64,000 bases of DNA from Trichobilharzia szidati. Its lineage: Eukaryota > Platyhelminthes > Trematoda > Strigeidida > Schistosomatidae. The stretch spans positions 40,102,633 to 40,166,632 of the forward strand of contig OX235271.1 of the NCBI GenBank assembly GCA_944472155.2, given 5' to 3'. The notes under the pieces were generated by a model. That model was not told the origin of the DNA and did no database searches. It was given only the letters and a program-made list of their open reading frames with translations. Shown piece after piece: positions 41,901 through 44,270 of this stretch (positions are counted from its first letter, which is position 1; the number at the start of each line of letters is the position of its first letter). A program made the position numbers and the translations under genes.

Positions 41901-44025
41901 TACCTATAAATCAATTAATATCTAGATGGTGTAAAATATCTTTTAAAAATGCTTTAATCATCTATAGTCCCAAGTGATGAAATTCAATCATAGTATTGCT
42001 TAAAAGTGTGCAATCAACGAGTGTCTGAACTTGTATGTATAGCTCGGAATTCAATAACAACTGGGGTGATGGAATACTTTTTAATTTAATCACATCAATT
42101 CAGTACTGGTATATAAACCATAATGATACATACAAAATAACTCCGAATATCATATACATATATGTCTATAGATGCATGAGCTACATAAACACATTTCAGC
42201 AACGCAGTGTACTAAATTGTAGACAGGTAAATGGTAAGCCAATTTTCTACAAATAATATGATAGGAGGCAGAAGGATAGGATCAACCCGAAACTCTCCTC
42301 CTGGACAGCAGTGCGTGGCGGAGTGCCACAAGACACGGTAATCGAACCTCTCCTATTTATTTTGTATATCAGTGAATTATCTCTGGTCCTATATGCAGAT
42401 GGCTTAAAATTCTGGAGAGAGCTCAAGGGCGACAGTGATATGCTCGCTTTGCAAGAAGACATCAACAAATTTGTAGAATGGTCCAGAGGATGGATGCTCC
42501 AGATCATTGCAGCTAAATGCTCAGCCATGCGCATCTGATACGCAAATATCAGGCCCTACGAACTAGAGGGAGTGAAACTCGCATCATTTCAGACTCATTT
42601 GGATTTAGAAGTCATAGTAATTCACAACTTAAAAACAACAGCACAATGCCTCACGGTGGCTGCACGTAGTTCCAGATACTTATCGGCAATTCGCAGAGCC
42701 TTTACTAGAATCACTAGAGATATGTTCACCTCCTTACATACATCTCTGGTGAGGTCAAGACTAGAAAACTCTATCCAGGCAGCCAGTCATTGTCTTAGAG
42801 GGGACTCACATATTCTAGAAAGGGTTCGAAGGAAGGCAATACGTATGGTTCTCGGCATGACTAATTCATCATACGAGGAAAGACTAGAAAGTTTAAATCT
42901 CTTCTCTCTGTCATACTGTAGGCAGAGAGATTTAATTACAATGTTTAAAATTTTAAATAATGACTACGGACCTGACCCATTCTCTCTTTTCCGTCCCACC
43001 AGGTCGGAACACCTTAGAGGACATAGCAGGAGAGTTCAAAAGCCAAGAAGAAATCATATTGCTGTTGAATACTGGTTCTCACACCGACTCCCAGAAGAAG
43101 TGGTGTCTGCAACCTCGACTGAGTCATTCCAGAAGGGTTTGGAAAATCACAGAAATTTACTGGAAAAGGAATAACATAGGCTCCAAGCCTTTTATCCTCA
43201 ACCAATAAATCTGAAATCTGAATCTGAAACGACCAGTAGTACCTAGTAGTGATTCTCTCCAAGATTAGGAAAAACTTGTACGGTGTGACTGGATGAGTTT
43301 CAAATTAATAATATTAGCAAAAAAAAGATACATAATAAGGCTATCAACTAACTTTTTGTTCAGCTTGAATTCCTGGCACTTTATTAAGATTGTAATACCC
43401 TGAGTTAGCTGAATTCAACTTAGAAATTGTAGTAAAACACACATACCTGCTTCGACTGCCCCAATATTTATTCCCACTGTGGGAGGTGGGATCGACAGAT
43501 TAGTGGCTGGAGCTAGTGACTGGACAGGTACAGACACGGCCGGAAAACCGAAAAGAGCGACTGTCAGGGTAGAGTACACGCCACGGAAAAGCAAAAAGTT
43601 AGAGTGTAAGCTGTTTTCGAAATAAATTGTGTTGATTCCAGTCTTTTCATTAAAATGGTATCTGAAAGTTAAAATAAAGGCTAAGGGAAGAACTCACTTG
43701 GCAACATTTTGCAAGACAATGCAATTAGTTCGACTGTTACTGTATACCTTCATATCGAAAGAAGCTGGATTAGTAGCTCTATTTGAGGGTTATATTTATT
43801 ACTATAATTATGAATTACCCCAAAAGTGGTTCATCAGATAGGTTACTCTCAACAACTGACCCAAATGGAAGAATACATATTTTCACTAATTCAACTCCAC
43901 TCTTAAACCTAACACAATCTATACTTTCCTGAATCAGTAATGTTTAATGTATGTCAAAAGTTTACCTTGTTTTGCCCAGTATGAACGAAAGTATCAAAAA
44001 AGACAATAAATGGGTTTGAAGACAT
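1361..44025 (-). CDS. VIRMA: Virilizer (VIRMA/KIAA1429), exons 1-20, 3' end outside window
   Basis: Scaffold subunit of the nuclear m6A methyltransferase writer complex (METTL3/METTL14, WTAP, HAKAI, ZC3H13), acting in mRNA methylation and alternative splicing. CDS join on the minus strand: 44025-43966, 43928-43819, 43778-43698, 43661-43447, 43399-43353, 41880-41665, 39538-39467, 36668-36507, 33254-33037, 31352-31267, 25904-25675, 23490-23092, 21124-21036, 20415-20283, 19383-19283, 17270-16888, 10476-10039, 6924-6721, 3378-2837, 1642-1361. That is 4068 nt, 1356 residues, with all phases consistent. Recognition came from recalled human VIRMA: IVFFDTF vs ELLFLDTF, FRGVYSTLTVALFG vs LRGWYNCLTLAIYG, YEEISSNE vs YEQISSDE, EEWIDCLENI vs AKWVTALEEI, RVTAAYERLLNKVHTYELLS vs RVVTAGSAILQKCHFYEVLS, NGLNTFITLIQ vs EGMDTFIRVLQ. 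Residues 1-155 form the VIR_N domain, about 170-320 an acidic linker, and the rest helical repeats. The first ATG after an in-frame TAA was taken as start. Confidence 0.93.
1795..2190. repeat. SINE-3 copies, head-to-head inverted pair
   Basis: The left part (about 1800-1925) is the reverse complement of the SINE-3 consensus (gtcctagtttggaactcttc, then a degenerate B box). The right part (about 2068-2190) is the forward tail (gagtcccgactaggacgaaa, ctgatatcaatccgtgatca). Divergence is moderate. Confidence 0.7.
2281..2519 (+). repeat. SINE-1 (Sm-alpha-like), near full length
   Basis: A degenerate tRNA-like head (aatagaatgctcgccaatca, then gggattccatccccagccacc as B box) is followed by the body (cctcctttacctcattaagc) and the RTE-like tail cttatgttccattaggga. 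Sits in Virilizer intron 19. Confidence 0.8.
2837..3378 (-). CDS. VIRMA: Virilizer exon 19
   Basis: Residues 1082-1262, the longest exon, with acceptor ttttgtgtag and donor CAG/GTAAGC. SILLVLRLLRTHILGSSRLS aligns with human TTALRVLCNVACPPPPVEGQ. The exon end SMNGLNTFITLIQ matches SAEGMDTFIRVLQ. Confidence 0.93.
3424..4040 (+). repeat. Penelope-associated noncoding repeat
   Basis: Starts with aaaacttgggcactgtggta and runs collinear with 25962-26400 plus 26600-26760, where a SINE interrupts it. Short related copies start at 19826. It borders a Penelope reverse-transcriptase fragment and is probably untranslated or terminal sequence of that element. No coding potential. Confidence 0.5.
4012..4485 (-). 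mobile_element. Penelope-like element, reverse-transcriptase C-terminal fragment
   Basis: The minus-strand ORF carries KLNTSVYRKPTHSNTYLDF, SSHP and PYKERTSETLRRILNKVGIK, typical of the thumb/linker region of Penelope-like reverse transcriptases (VYRKPT, then a late PY-based motif). It contains an inserted Asp/Asn/Ser-rich low-complexity run (about 4140-4210). 5' and 3' ends are missing; probably inactive. Confidence 0.75.
4850..5290 (-). mobile_element. Penelope-like element, endonuclease C-terminal remnant
   Basis: Minus-strand frames give HGHQFDWDNAQIL, NTKNAREFL and IDIDKIYQSIKRKL. This is the C-terminal tail of a Penelope-type GIY-YIG protein and matches the plus-strand copy at 9520-9800 (HQFDWEYVDIL, VREFLE). 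Stops interrupt it. Confidence 0.65.
5490..5965 (-). repeat. Interspersed repeat X
   Basis: Shares blocks in reverse orientation with 24790-25225 (atggtaggacctacagg; gttgtttggatagcggtt). The family is not identified. The 24790 copy ends in (AAT)n, which suggests LINE-dependent mobilisation. Apparent ORFs here are chance. Confidence 0.55.
6029..6480 (-). mobile_element. RTE-A (SR2-like) LINE, 3' fragment
   Basis: Begins at (ATT)n, then ccgagtggaacat-like 3' terminal sequence, and proceeds into the decayed C-terminal part (tgtggaacaaagacagctgt), matching 62513-62960 and 29925-30400. Minus orientation; truncated; in Virilizer intron 18. Confidence 0.7.
6721..6924 (-). CDS. VIRMA: Virilizer exon 18
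   Basis: Residues 1014-1082, with acceptor tgttcccag and donor GTGAGT. NNLVNTLIITVLRHSEDVSY and LDRYGFRLAQLI align with human YNYACILILVVVQSSSDVQM and LEQHAASLLKLC. Confidence 0.9.
6925..7420. other. Intronic sequence without recognised features
   Basis: AT-rich DNA just upstream (in gene sense) of exon 18. Beyond the acceptor tract at 6925-6945 I recognise no repeat, ORF or RNA. Confidence 0.5.
7425..7505 (+). mobile_element. LTR 3' end, Gypsy-like family
   Basis: The stretch (taataatgtacattaaaatt … gtctgttgcctg-like … tgtcgttaca) matches, in reverse, 57966-58075. A tggtgtcgctgtct segment starting at about 7512 begins with TGG, as a tRNA primer-binding site would, and a Gag-like frame follows. 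This fits the end of a 5' LTR. Confidence 0.5.
7575..7848 (+). pseudogene. Gag-like fragment of an LTR retrotransposon
   Basis: The open frame reads …RDFEAIAELVRVKEQAAKAV, then LLRGRAKAAYDSVE and WKTLVERLVSEFNSPTDRQL. This is the helical capsid-like pattern of Gypsy Gag (F..L.G.A...y). It ends abruptly where RTE-B sequence begins at about 7845, so it was cut by that element or by a deletion. Confidence 0.6.
7845..8575 (+). mobile_element. RTE-B LINE, 3' end with (CAGT)n tail
   Basis: Starts in a decayed C-terminal coding region (LYGCETWPLRVEDM, common to RTE/jockey-type C termini), then a 3' UTR with gtgtggcgactcgaactgct and a (cagt)5 tail. The same 3' end is found reversed at 17578 and 40100. 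No intact frame. Confidence 0.65.
8580..9480. other. Intronic sequence, nothing recognised
   Basis: No family assigned. Short open frames here have no recognisable motif or splice support. Confidence 0.4.
9490..9985 (+). mobile_element. Penelope-like element, 3' end
   Basis: The frame reads LRRQIQEHQLASQLSKDVTH, then GHQFDWEYVDIL, VREFLEE and INRHIYNIDQIHQTIN, the tail of a Penelope GIY-YIG endonuclease. The 3' part from about 9716 is nearly identical to 18893-19190, so two copies share this end. Confidence 0.7.
10039..10476 (-). CDS. VIRMA: Virilizer exon 17
   Basis: Residues 868-1014, with acceptor atttgtcttcag and donor GTAGGT. The exon has a run of eight Asp codons in a row (about 10283-10310) and helices including DALFGLTRLTVNTI (human TLHNLYLITFNPVG) and WIADVIAMDDYFAPFLML. 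The open frame extends past the donor into the intron, but phase and homology place the end at 10039. Confidence 0.88.
10945..11350. repeat. SINE-3, inverted pair
   Basis: A reverse copy (gccctagctcgggactcttc onward; head near 11060-11130) is followed by a forward tail (gaagaatctctaactcagtt … ttctccaactgatgtatcgg). Strongly diverged. Same head-to-head layout as 1795-2190 and 36889-37375. Confidence 0.6.
11360..12110. other. Intronic sequence, nothing recognised
   Basis: AT-rich sequence between a SINE-3 pair and a CR1-A LINE, without a recognisable repeat or ORF. Confidence 0.4.
12120..15025 (+). mobile_element. CR1-A LINE, nearly full ORF2, inactivated
   Basis: Plus-strand copy of the family at 48470-51660, opposite in sense to Virilizer. 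In order: APE endonuclease (SSNVYRNVGIKTLQETWLH at about 12210; DFNSCD at about 12600), linker, reverse transcriptase (ASWKDIKIASVPKSS at about 13490; IAYRYSRCALDA; motif A FLDYVSVFDFVP at about 13755; KYADDLTVS at about 14020), then the DRHMDSCKKSANIILSNSEH tail at about 14560. The 3' end has ccaaaaatactg followed by (ATT)n. Several frameshifts and stops show it is dead. Confidence 0.85.
15205..16345 (+). mobile_element. RTE-A (SR2-like) LINE, 5'-truncated
   Basis: Begins in the reverse transcriptase (REVIWKLLEYYGVPQIFINL), with GVKQGCILS at about 15360 and FADDLCLMSHKIEDLQAK at about 15510. Then comes a glutamine run (CAA/CAG repeat at 15645-15670), TINGRDLKEVTSFTYLGSIV, and a C-terminal tail ending VEALCSTRNPREQ. 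The 3' end is (AAT)n. Frameshifts at about 15480 and 15770 inactivate it. It lies directly downstream of the CR1-A copy in the same intron. Confidence 0.85.
16350..16760 (+). other. Unassigned segment with GC-rich promoter-like end
   Basis: Non-repetitive within this window. Two overlapping 67-68-codon frames at 16526-16736 show no motif. It ends with gcggggagcgggggac followed by a TATAAA-like string (16713), unlike the AT-rich flanks. It could be a fragment of an LTR or of another element's 5' end; I cannot place it. Confidence 0.35.
16888..17270 (-). CDS. VIRMA: Virilizer exon 16
   Basis: Residues 740-868, with acceptor ctcctttcaag and donor GTTTGT. LLRVICSHSYGLLLFAYRPE and STSLLVKSCLQIFS align with human VLKFLAQSQKGLLFFMSEYE and ATNLLIRALCHFY. 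FIFGLELIYKIEALRYL aligns with the WLQDSTQTLQCITELF helix. Confidence 0.92.
17578..18545 (-). mobile_element. RTE-B LINE, 3' portion
   Basis: Left end has ctgactgact (the reverse of the CAGT tail), then reversed 3' UTR matching 8395-8560, then the decayed coding region matching 7865-8200 in reverse (atggctagctggctt; catgtccaaaccatctcaat). In Virilizer intron 15. Confidence 0.65.
18552..18785 (+). repeat. SINE-1, diverged copy
   Basis: tRNA-like head (gtgggatgctcaccaatcac; B box ggggctcgactctc), body and tail follow the SINE-1 order (aacctcatctagttcactgg … ctactgaaacttcaaggttt). The most diverged SINE-1 in the window. Confidence 0.65.
18836..19195 (+). mobile_element. Penelope-like element, 3' end
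   Basis: Near-duplicate of 9716-9985: INRHIYNIDQIHQTINNKSH and the downstream UTR (gtccacttcataatggggtt). Truncated on the 5' side. Confidence 0.7.
19283..19383 (-). CDS. VIRMA: Virilizer exon 15
   Basis: Residues 707-740, with acceptor tattgtag and donor GTAAGT. NESKRISYNPYADLCSML corresponds to human ITGPPERDDPYPVLFRYL. It matters in this exon that the correct frame is not the longest open frame of the region. Confidence 0.85.
19826..19966 (+). repeat. Penelope-associated noncoding repeat, fragment
   Basis: Matches the first 140 bases of the 3424 and 25962 copies (cttgggcactgtggtagagt; tttcgagcacaaactatt; ataaccatatcaag). Confidence 0.5.
19967..20180 (-). repeat. SINE-1, full length, reverse
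   Basis: The reverse complement carries the head (agcatagcattagaatgctc), B box ggggttcgatctcc, body and the tail cctatgttccattgagaacg. It lies about 100 bp from exon 14's donor, within intron 14. Confidence 0.8.
20283..20415 (-). CDS. VIRMA: Virilizer exon 14
   Basis: Residues 662-706. The upstream of two nearby acceptors (gttttcag at 20416, not atttcag 7 nt on) is required by phase. LQIMELEQTLVSRLRRITHI lies where human has IERLINLLEEVFHLMETAPH. The donor is GTAAGT. Confidence 0.87.
20490..20880. mobile_element. RTE-A LINE fragments
   Basis: At 20496 a reversed RTE-A 3' terminus (ccttgggttccgagtggggc). At 20770-20870 a forward fragment of the Gln-repeat region (aagatagaggtgatgaagat, then caacaacaacaacagca). 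Both are short relics. Confidence 0.55.
21036..21124 (-). CDS. VIRMA: Virilizer exon 13
   Basis: Residues 633-662, with acceptor cttctttcag and donor GTAAGC. RVTAAYERLLNKVHTYELLS is one of the best-conserved stretches (human RVVTAGSAILQKCHFYEVLS). Confidence 0.93.
21420..22370 (-). mobile_element. RTE-B LINE, diverged fragment
   Basis: Reverse-orientation blocks match 17990-18540 (aacatgtgcaacaagtgtcc; gagataagacgcagacgtct; gcgaactgctgagcagtacg) and extend further into the reverse-transcriptase region. A (TTAC)n run sits at 21468-21490. Many stops. Confidence 0.55.
23092..23490 (-). CDS. VIRMA: Virilizer exon 12
   Basis: 133 codons, phase 0 at both ends. LLDLLESPLITTPLRLSVCR and GLNAFLG align with human LFELLFADHVSSSLKLNAFK and GMEAFLR. 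An insert of about 80 residues rich in Asp, Glu, Ser and Gln then separates this from YQRFIFIVSGSK, which in human VIRMA (YQKLLELIL) follows after only a few residues. The donor is AAA/GTAAGC. Confidence 0.92.
23491..24210. other. Intronic sequence, nothing recognised
   Basis: Virilizer intron 11 unique-looking AT-rich DNA. No repeat, ORF or RNA recognised. Confidence 0.4.
24218..24690 (+). repeat. SINE-3, long copy
   Basis: Begins with a reversed tail fragment (ctagggattttgtttgatta), then runs forward through a tRNA-like head (A-box-like gggcttaattgtctacgagc; B box gggttcgaaccccc at about 24510) and the tail aactaggacgaaacagttgt … gttcatgatgaaatactcca. The reversed start makes the two ends complementary. 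Confidence 0.65.
24790..25225 (+). repeat. Interspersed repeat X with (AAT)n tail
   Basis: Forward copy of the repeat at 5490-5965. GC-rich 3' part (cttcggtctgggcgcccagg; cacacaatattgtgtggcgc) and a terminal (AAT)n at about 25210. No coding frame; family unknown to me. Confidence 0.55.
25675..25904 (-). CDS. VIRMA: Virilizer exon 11
   Basis: Residues 423-499, with acceptor ccttattag and donor CAG/GTTAGT. LWVYSGLNMDLALSQPNA aligns with human DWTMQALNLQVALRQPIA, and the next helix (VKHITVGVHLAGLM) with VRQLKAGTKLVSSLA. The intron before it (5362 bp) holds the large inverted repeat and an RTE-A fragment. Confidence 0.92.
25962..26895 (+). repeat. Penelope-associated noncoding repeat, interrupted by SINE-2
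   Basis: Collinear with 3424-4040, but split at 26403 by a SINE-2 and resuming at about 26600. Its right end (26770-26880) carries a reversed piece of its own left end (ggtactcacataactt vs aagttatgtgagtacc), so the outermost parts form an inverted repeat. Intron 10. Confidence 0.55.
26403..26597 (+). repeat. SINE-2, full length
   Basis: tRNA-like head gcgtcggtggcacagtggtt with B box aggttcgatcccctgccgac, then a short body and the tail catgctgaaaattccatact … gtactgaaaata. The tail resembles the CR1-A 3' end at 14960-15000. It ends in an A-rich/aataaaatt stretch. Inserted into the Penelope-associated repeat. Confidence 0.8.
26923..27988. repeat. Long inverted repeat, about 370-bp arms
   Basis: The left arm at 26923-27294 is the near-perfect reverse complement of 27610-27988, with about 315 bp between. 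Only a few substitutions were noticed (for example ggcaaatggcaaa vs gtcaaatggcaaa). The right arm in plus orientation holds AATAAA at about 27945, as an LTR or 3' end might. No ORF in the arms. Confidence 0.9.
28000..28950. other. Intronic sequence, nothing recognised
   Basis: AT-rich stretch of intron 10 between the inverted repeat and a SINE-3 relic. No assignment. Confidence 0.35.
28960..29420. repeat. tRNA-derived SINE relics in opposite orientations
   Basis: 29000-29080 read in reverse gives gtcccagtgacttagtggat and ggttcgaagctc, an A-box/B-box pair like SINE-3. 29190-29330 reads forward as tctaatggataacgctttag … gagtctcaaataggacgaaa. A further head-to-head pair, strongly diverged. Confidence 0.5.
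29925..31200 (-). mobile_element. RTE-A (SR2-like) LINE, 5'-truncated
   Basis: 3' end at ATTATT, 29925. Minus frames give RVILERLKDAVDARLRSEQA with FADQIATLRVIIEQS (30986-31195), then WKLLQHYRVLQTFMNLINSC and TGLRQGGILSSMIFLIIIDW (30743-30958), then the ELEDLQAK region. Frameshifts break it. Its 5' truncation falls about 65 bp from the exon 10 donor. Confidence 0.8.
31267..31352 (-). CDS. VIRMA: Virilizer exon 10
   Basis: Residues 394-423, with acceptor tattttag and donor GTACAG. WIDCLENIGTHLPQGLAFL aligns with human KWVTALEEIPSLIIKGLSYL. The phases (2 in, 1 out) join exons 9 and 11 cleanly. Confidence 0.9.
31565..31860 (-). repeat. SINE-3, reverse copy
   Basis: Reversed tail (tttgatatcagttggagaaa), gtcctagtttggggctcttc and a tRNA-like head at 31690-31790. 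In intron 9, about 200 bp upstream (gene sense) of exon 10. Confidence 0.65.
32290..32690 (-). mobile_element. RTE-B LINE, 3' fragment
   Basis: Reverse-orientation blocks shared with 17600-18100 (aagtcgccaaactcccatgt; gaatgcatctgcgcc; acaaagtctacacctcccca). Truncated and diverged. Confidence 0.55.
32966..33014. repeat. (AT)n microsatellite with ATGT interruptions
   Basis: An alternating AT run just 3' (gene sense) of the exon 9 donor. Confidence 0.95.
33037..33254 (-). CDS. VIRMA: Virilizer exon 9
   Basis: Residues 322-394, phase 0 start and phase 2 end, with acceptor gtgactag and donor GTAAGT. It is mostly polar. SAEYLIEMTKKYCSL precedes the conserved W block in exon 10. An (AT)n run sits just inside the downstream intron (32966-33012). 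Confidence 0.85.
33515..33695 (-). repeat. SINE-2, reverse copy
   Basis: The reverse complement shows the head ggtggcacagtggttagaac, the B box at about 33630, and the tail ending in CR1-like sequence (caaaaatggaattttcagta in plus orientation). Confidence 0.8.
33900..34960 (+). mobile_element. Degenerate RTE-like endonuclease region
   Basis: Weak similarity to an RTE endonuclease: ctggagacctgaaagcacaa (as in GDLNAQV) at about 34190 and a catagaccataatgtcatca block (as in IDHI-S) at about 34370. No frame is open for long. Probably an old LINE. Confidence 0.35.
34970..35890. other. Intronic sequence, nothing recognised
   Basis: Virilizer intron 8 sequence without an assigned family. Confidence 0.35.
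35918..36149. repeat. Palindrome of two SINE-3 tails, 98-bp arms
   Basis: Arms 35918-36015 and 36052-36149 are reverse complements with a few mismatches, enclosing a 36-bp loop. Each arm is the SINE-3 3' region (gtactgaacagctgtttcgt; mirrored acgaaacagctgttcagtac). Confidence 0.9.
36507..36668 (-). CDS. VIRMA: Virilizer exon 8
   Basis: 54 codons, phase 0 at both ends, with acceptor tgtcttcag and donor GAG/GTAAGC. It encodes WRFNPFDLINQYS and FRRIADPTITLFE, in the place of human MTYDPYDRELVPLLYFSCPYKTTFE at the entry to the helical region. Confidence 0.88.
36889..37375. repeat. SINE-3 head-to-head inverted pair
   Basis: Left arm 36889-37098 (reverse) and right arm 37161-37375 (forward), about 210 bp each and highly similar, with about 60 bp between. 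The forward copy has an A-box-like agtagctgaatggtctaca and a perfect B box GGTTCGAAACC at 37260, so this is a tRNA-derived SINE. Each copy ends with gaccaaatccctacaaa-like sequence. Confidence 0.85.
37400..38150. other. Intronic sequence, nothing recognised
   Basis: Virilizer intron 7. No repeat or ORF recognised. Confidence 0.35.
38155..39130 (-). mobile_element. RTE-B LINE, 3' portion
   Basis: Same order of reversed blocks as 17578-18545 (gtttaagctgccacatt; atgcgcgaaaagtacctcac; gggagatagaacacaaacgt; gagatttcatcaccaatcag). Heavily mutated. Confidence 0.6.
39467..39538 (-). CDS. VIRMA: Virilizer exon 7
   Basis: 24 codons, phase 0 at both ends, with acceptor tttcatag and donor GAG/GTAAGC. 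DVDYEEISSNEELFSEIEDG matches human DDGYEQISSDEDGIADLE, a conserved acidic block just before the helical repeats. Confidence 0.9.
40055..40140 (-). mobile_element. RTE-B LINE, 3' terminus only
   Basis: (CTGT)n followed by tttgcacatatgtgcggcag and caagtcgccacactcg. This is the reversed 3' end of RTE-B and a very short insertion. Confidence 0.6.
40150..41060. other. Intronic sequence, nothing recognised
   Basis: Intron 6. No family assigned. Confidence 0.35.
41066..41168 (+). repeat. SINE-1 head, well-conserved tRNA-like
   Basis: gcgtcggtggcatagcggtt with A-box-like TGGCATAGCGGTTAGG and B box GGTTCAATCCC, then ccttacctcgctaagccag-type body; truncated after it. It lacks tRNA acceptor-stem pairing, so it is a SINE head and not a tRNA gene. 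Confidence 0.8.
41665..41880 (-). CDS. VIRMA: Virilizer exon 6
   Basis: 72 codons, phase 0 at both ends. The acceptor is tactttag and the donor CAG/GTTAGT. It encodes an acidic, low-complexity linker (PEADLEEKVDD-like, ending YEDGEIQ), corresponding to the Asp/Glu-rich region after VIR_N in other animals. It is the first exon after a long intron (1472 bp) that holds a CR1-B LINE. Confidence 0.85.
42250..43232 (+). mobile_element. CR1-B LINE, 5'-truncated
   Basis: Begins in the reverse transcriptase: RGGVPQDTVIEPLLFILYIS at 42311, then YADGLKFW where a catalytic YADD is expected (42388-42399), so the active site is lost. The C-terminal part (42572-43174) has VRSRLENSIQAASHCL, RVRRKAIRMVLGM, SYEERLESLNLFSLSY and MFKILN. 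It ends ccaataaatctgaaatctga. Lies in Virilizer intron 5, opposite in sense. Confidence 0.85.
43353..43399 (-). CDS. VIRMA: Virilizer exon 5 (47 nt)
   Basis: A small exon encoding (G)YYNLNKVPGIQAEQK, with acceptor gctaactcag after a 47-bp intron and donor GTTAGT. It has no recognisable homology. It is supported because it alone turns the phase-1 end of exon 4 into the phase-0 start of exon 6, with consensus splice sites on both sides. Confidence 0.75.
43447..43661 (-). CDS. VIRMA: Virilizer exon 4
   Basis: Residues 84-156. The acceptor is a strong pyrimidine-tract site (attttaactttcag) after a 36-bp intron; the donor is CAG/GTATGT (phase 1). FLLFRGVYSTLTVALFG is the most diagnostic VIR_N block (human LVLRGWYNCLTLAIYG). 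It is followed by a Pro-rich stretch (SIPPPTVG), as in human VIRMA, where a proline run follows. Confidence 0.9.
43698..43778 (-). CDS. VIRMA: Virilizer exon 3
   Basis: Residues 57-84. The acceptor is caaatag after a 40-bp intron and the donor GTGAGT (phase 2). ASFDMKVYSNS aligns with human TFQLDLFFNNV of VIR_N. The acceptor was chosen by phase; alternatives a few bases downstream do not keep the frame. Confidence 0.85.
43819..43928 (-). CDS. VIRMA: Virilizer exon 2
   Basis: Residues 21-57. The acceptor is gattcag and the donor GTAATT (phase 2). It encodes ESIDCVRF and CILPFGSVVES, aligning with human SSHIDVVRF and VRVIPPGVRAHS in the VIR_N domain. The preceding intron is 37 bp. Confidence 0.9.
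43966..44025 (-). CDS. VIRMA: Virilizer exon 1 (start codon)
   Basis: 20 codons, from ATG at 44025 to a GTAAAC donor (phase 0). It encodes MSSNPFIVFFDTFVHTGQNK, matching the animal Virilizer start (…ELLFLDTFKHPS). The next in-frame triplet of note upstream is a TAA stop, with no ATG between. The ATG follows directly on a pyrimidine-rich stretch ending TTTTAAG. Confidence 0.9.
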
Positions 44026-44270
44026 CTTAAAACCAAAAGTAACGTCGCGTTTAAGTCTTCCGCGTCGTAAACCAATATCCAATATCCTGATTACGAGCTA
44101 GTATAAACCAGTGATTTCTTTGAGCTCGCTTCTTGATTTTAAGGTAGAGGTTCCAGATCTTCGGTGAACTTATGCGTAGTAAATCCCGCCACTCGACTGC
44201 TTTAGCTCTGGTAGACTCCAGGAGGAGTGATGCGAGGATTGGTCAAGATTGTGGTTTGTAGTGTGCAGTA
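44026..44270 (-). promoter_or_regulatory. VIRMA: Virilizer 5' flank / putative promoter and 5' UTR
   Basis: About 245 bp separate the start codon from the 3' end of the neighbouring LINE. The first 60 bp are unusually CpG-rich for this window (cgtcgcg, ccgcgtcg). Two CCAAT boxes (plus strand, 44072 and 44079) lie about 50 bp upstream of the ATG. No TATA box seen. Transcription start unknown. Confidence 0.45.

Noticed and set aside
43447..43610. Exon 4 starting at 43610 (acceptor gaaaacag)
   Set aside because: Phase also fits, but the acceptor at 43662 has a much better pyrimidine tract, gives a 36-bp intron like its neighbours, and recovers extra VIR_N similarity (YHFNEKTGINTIYF).
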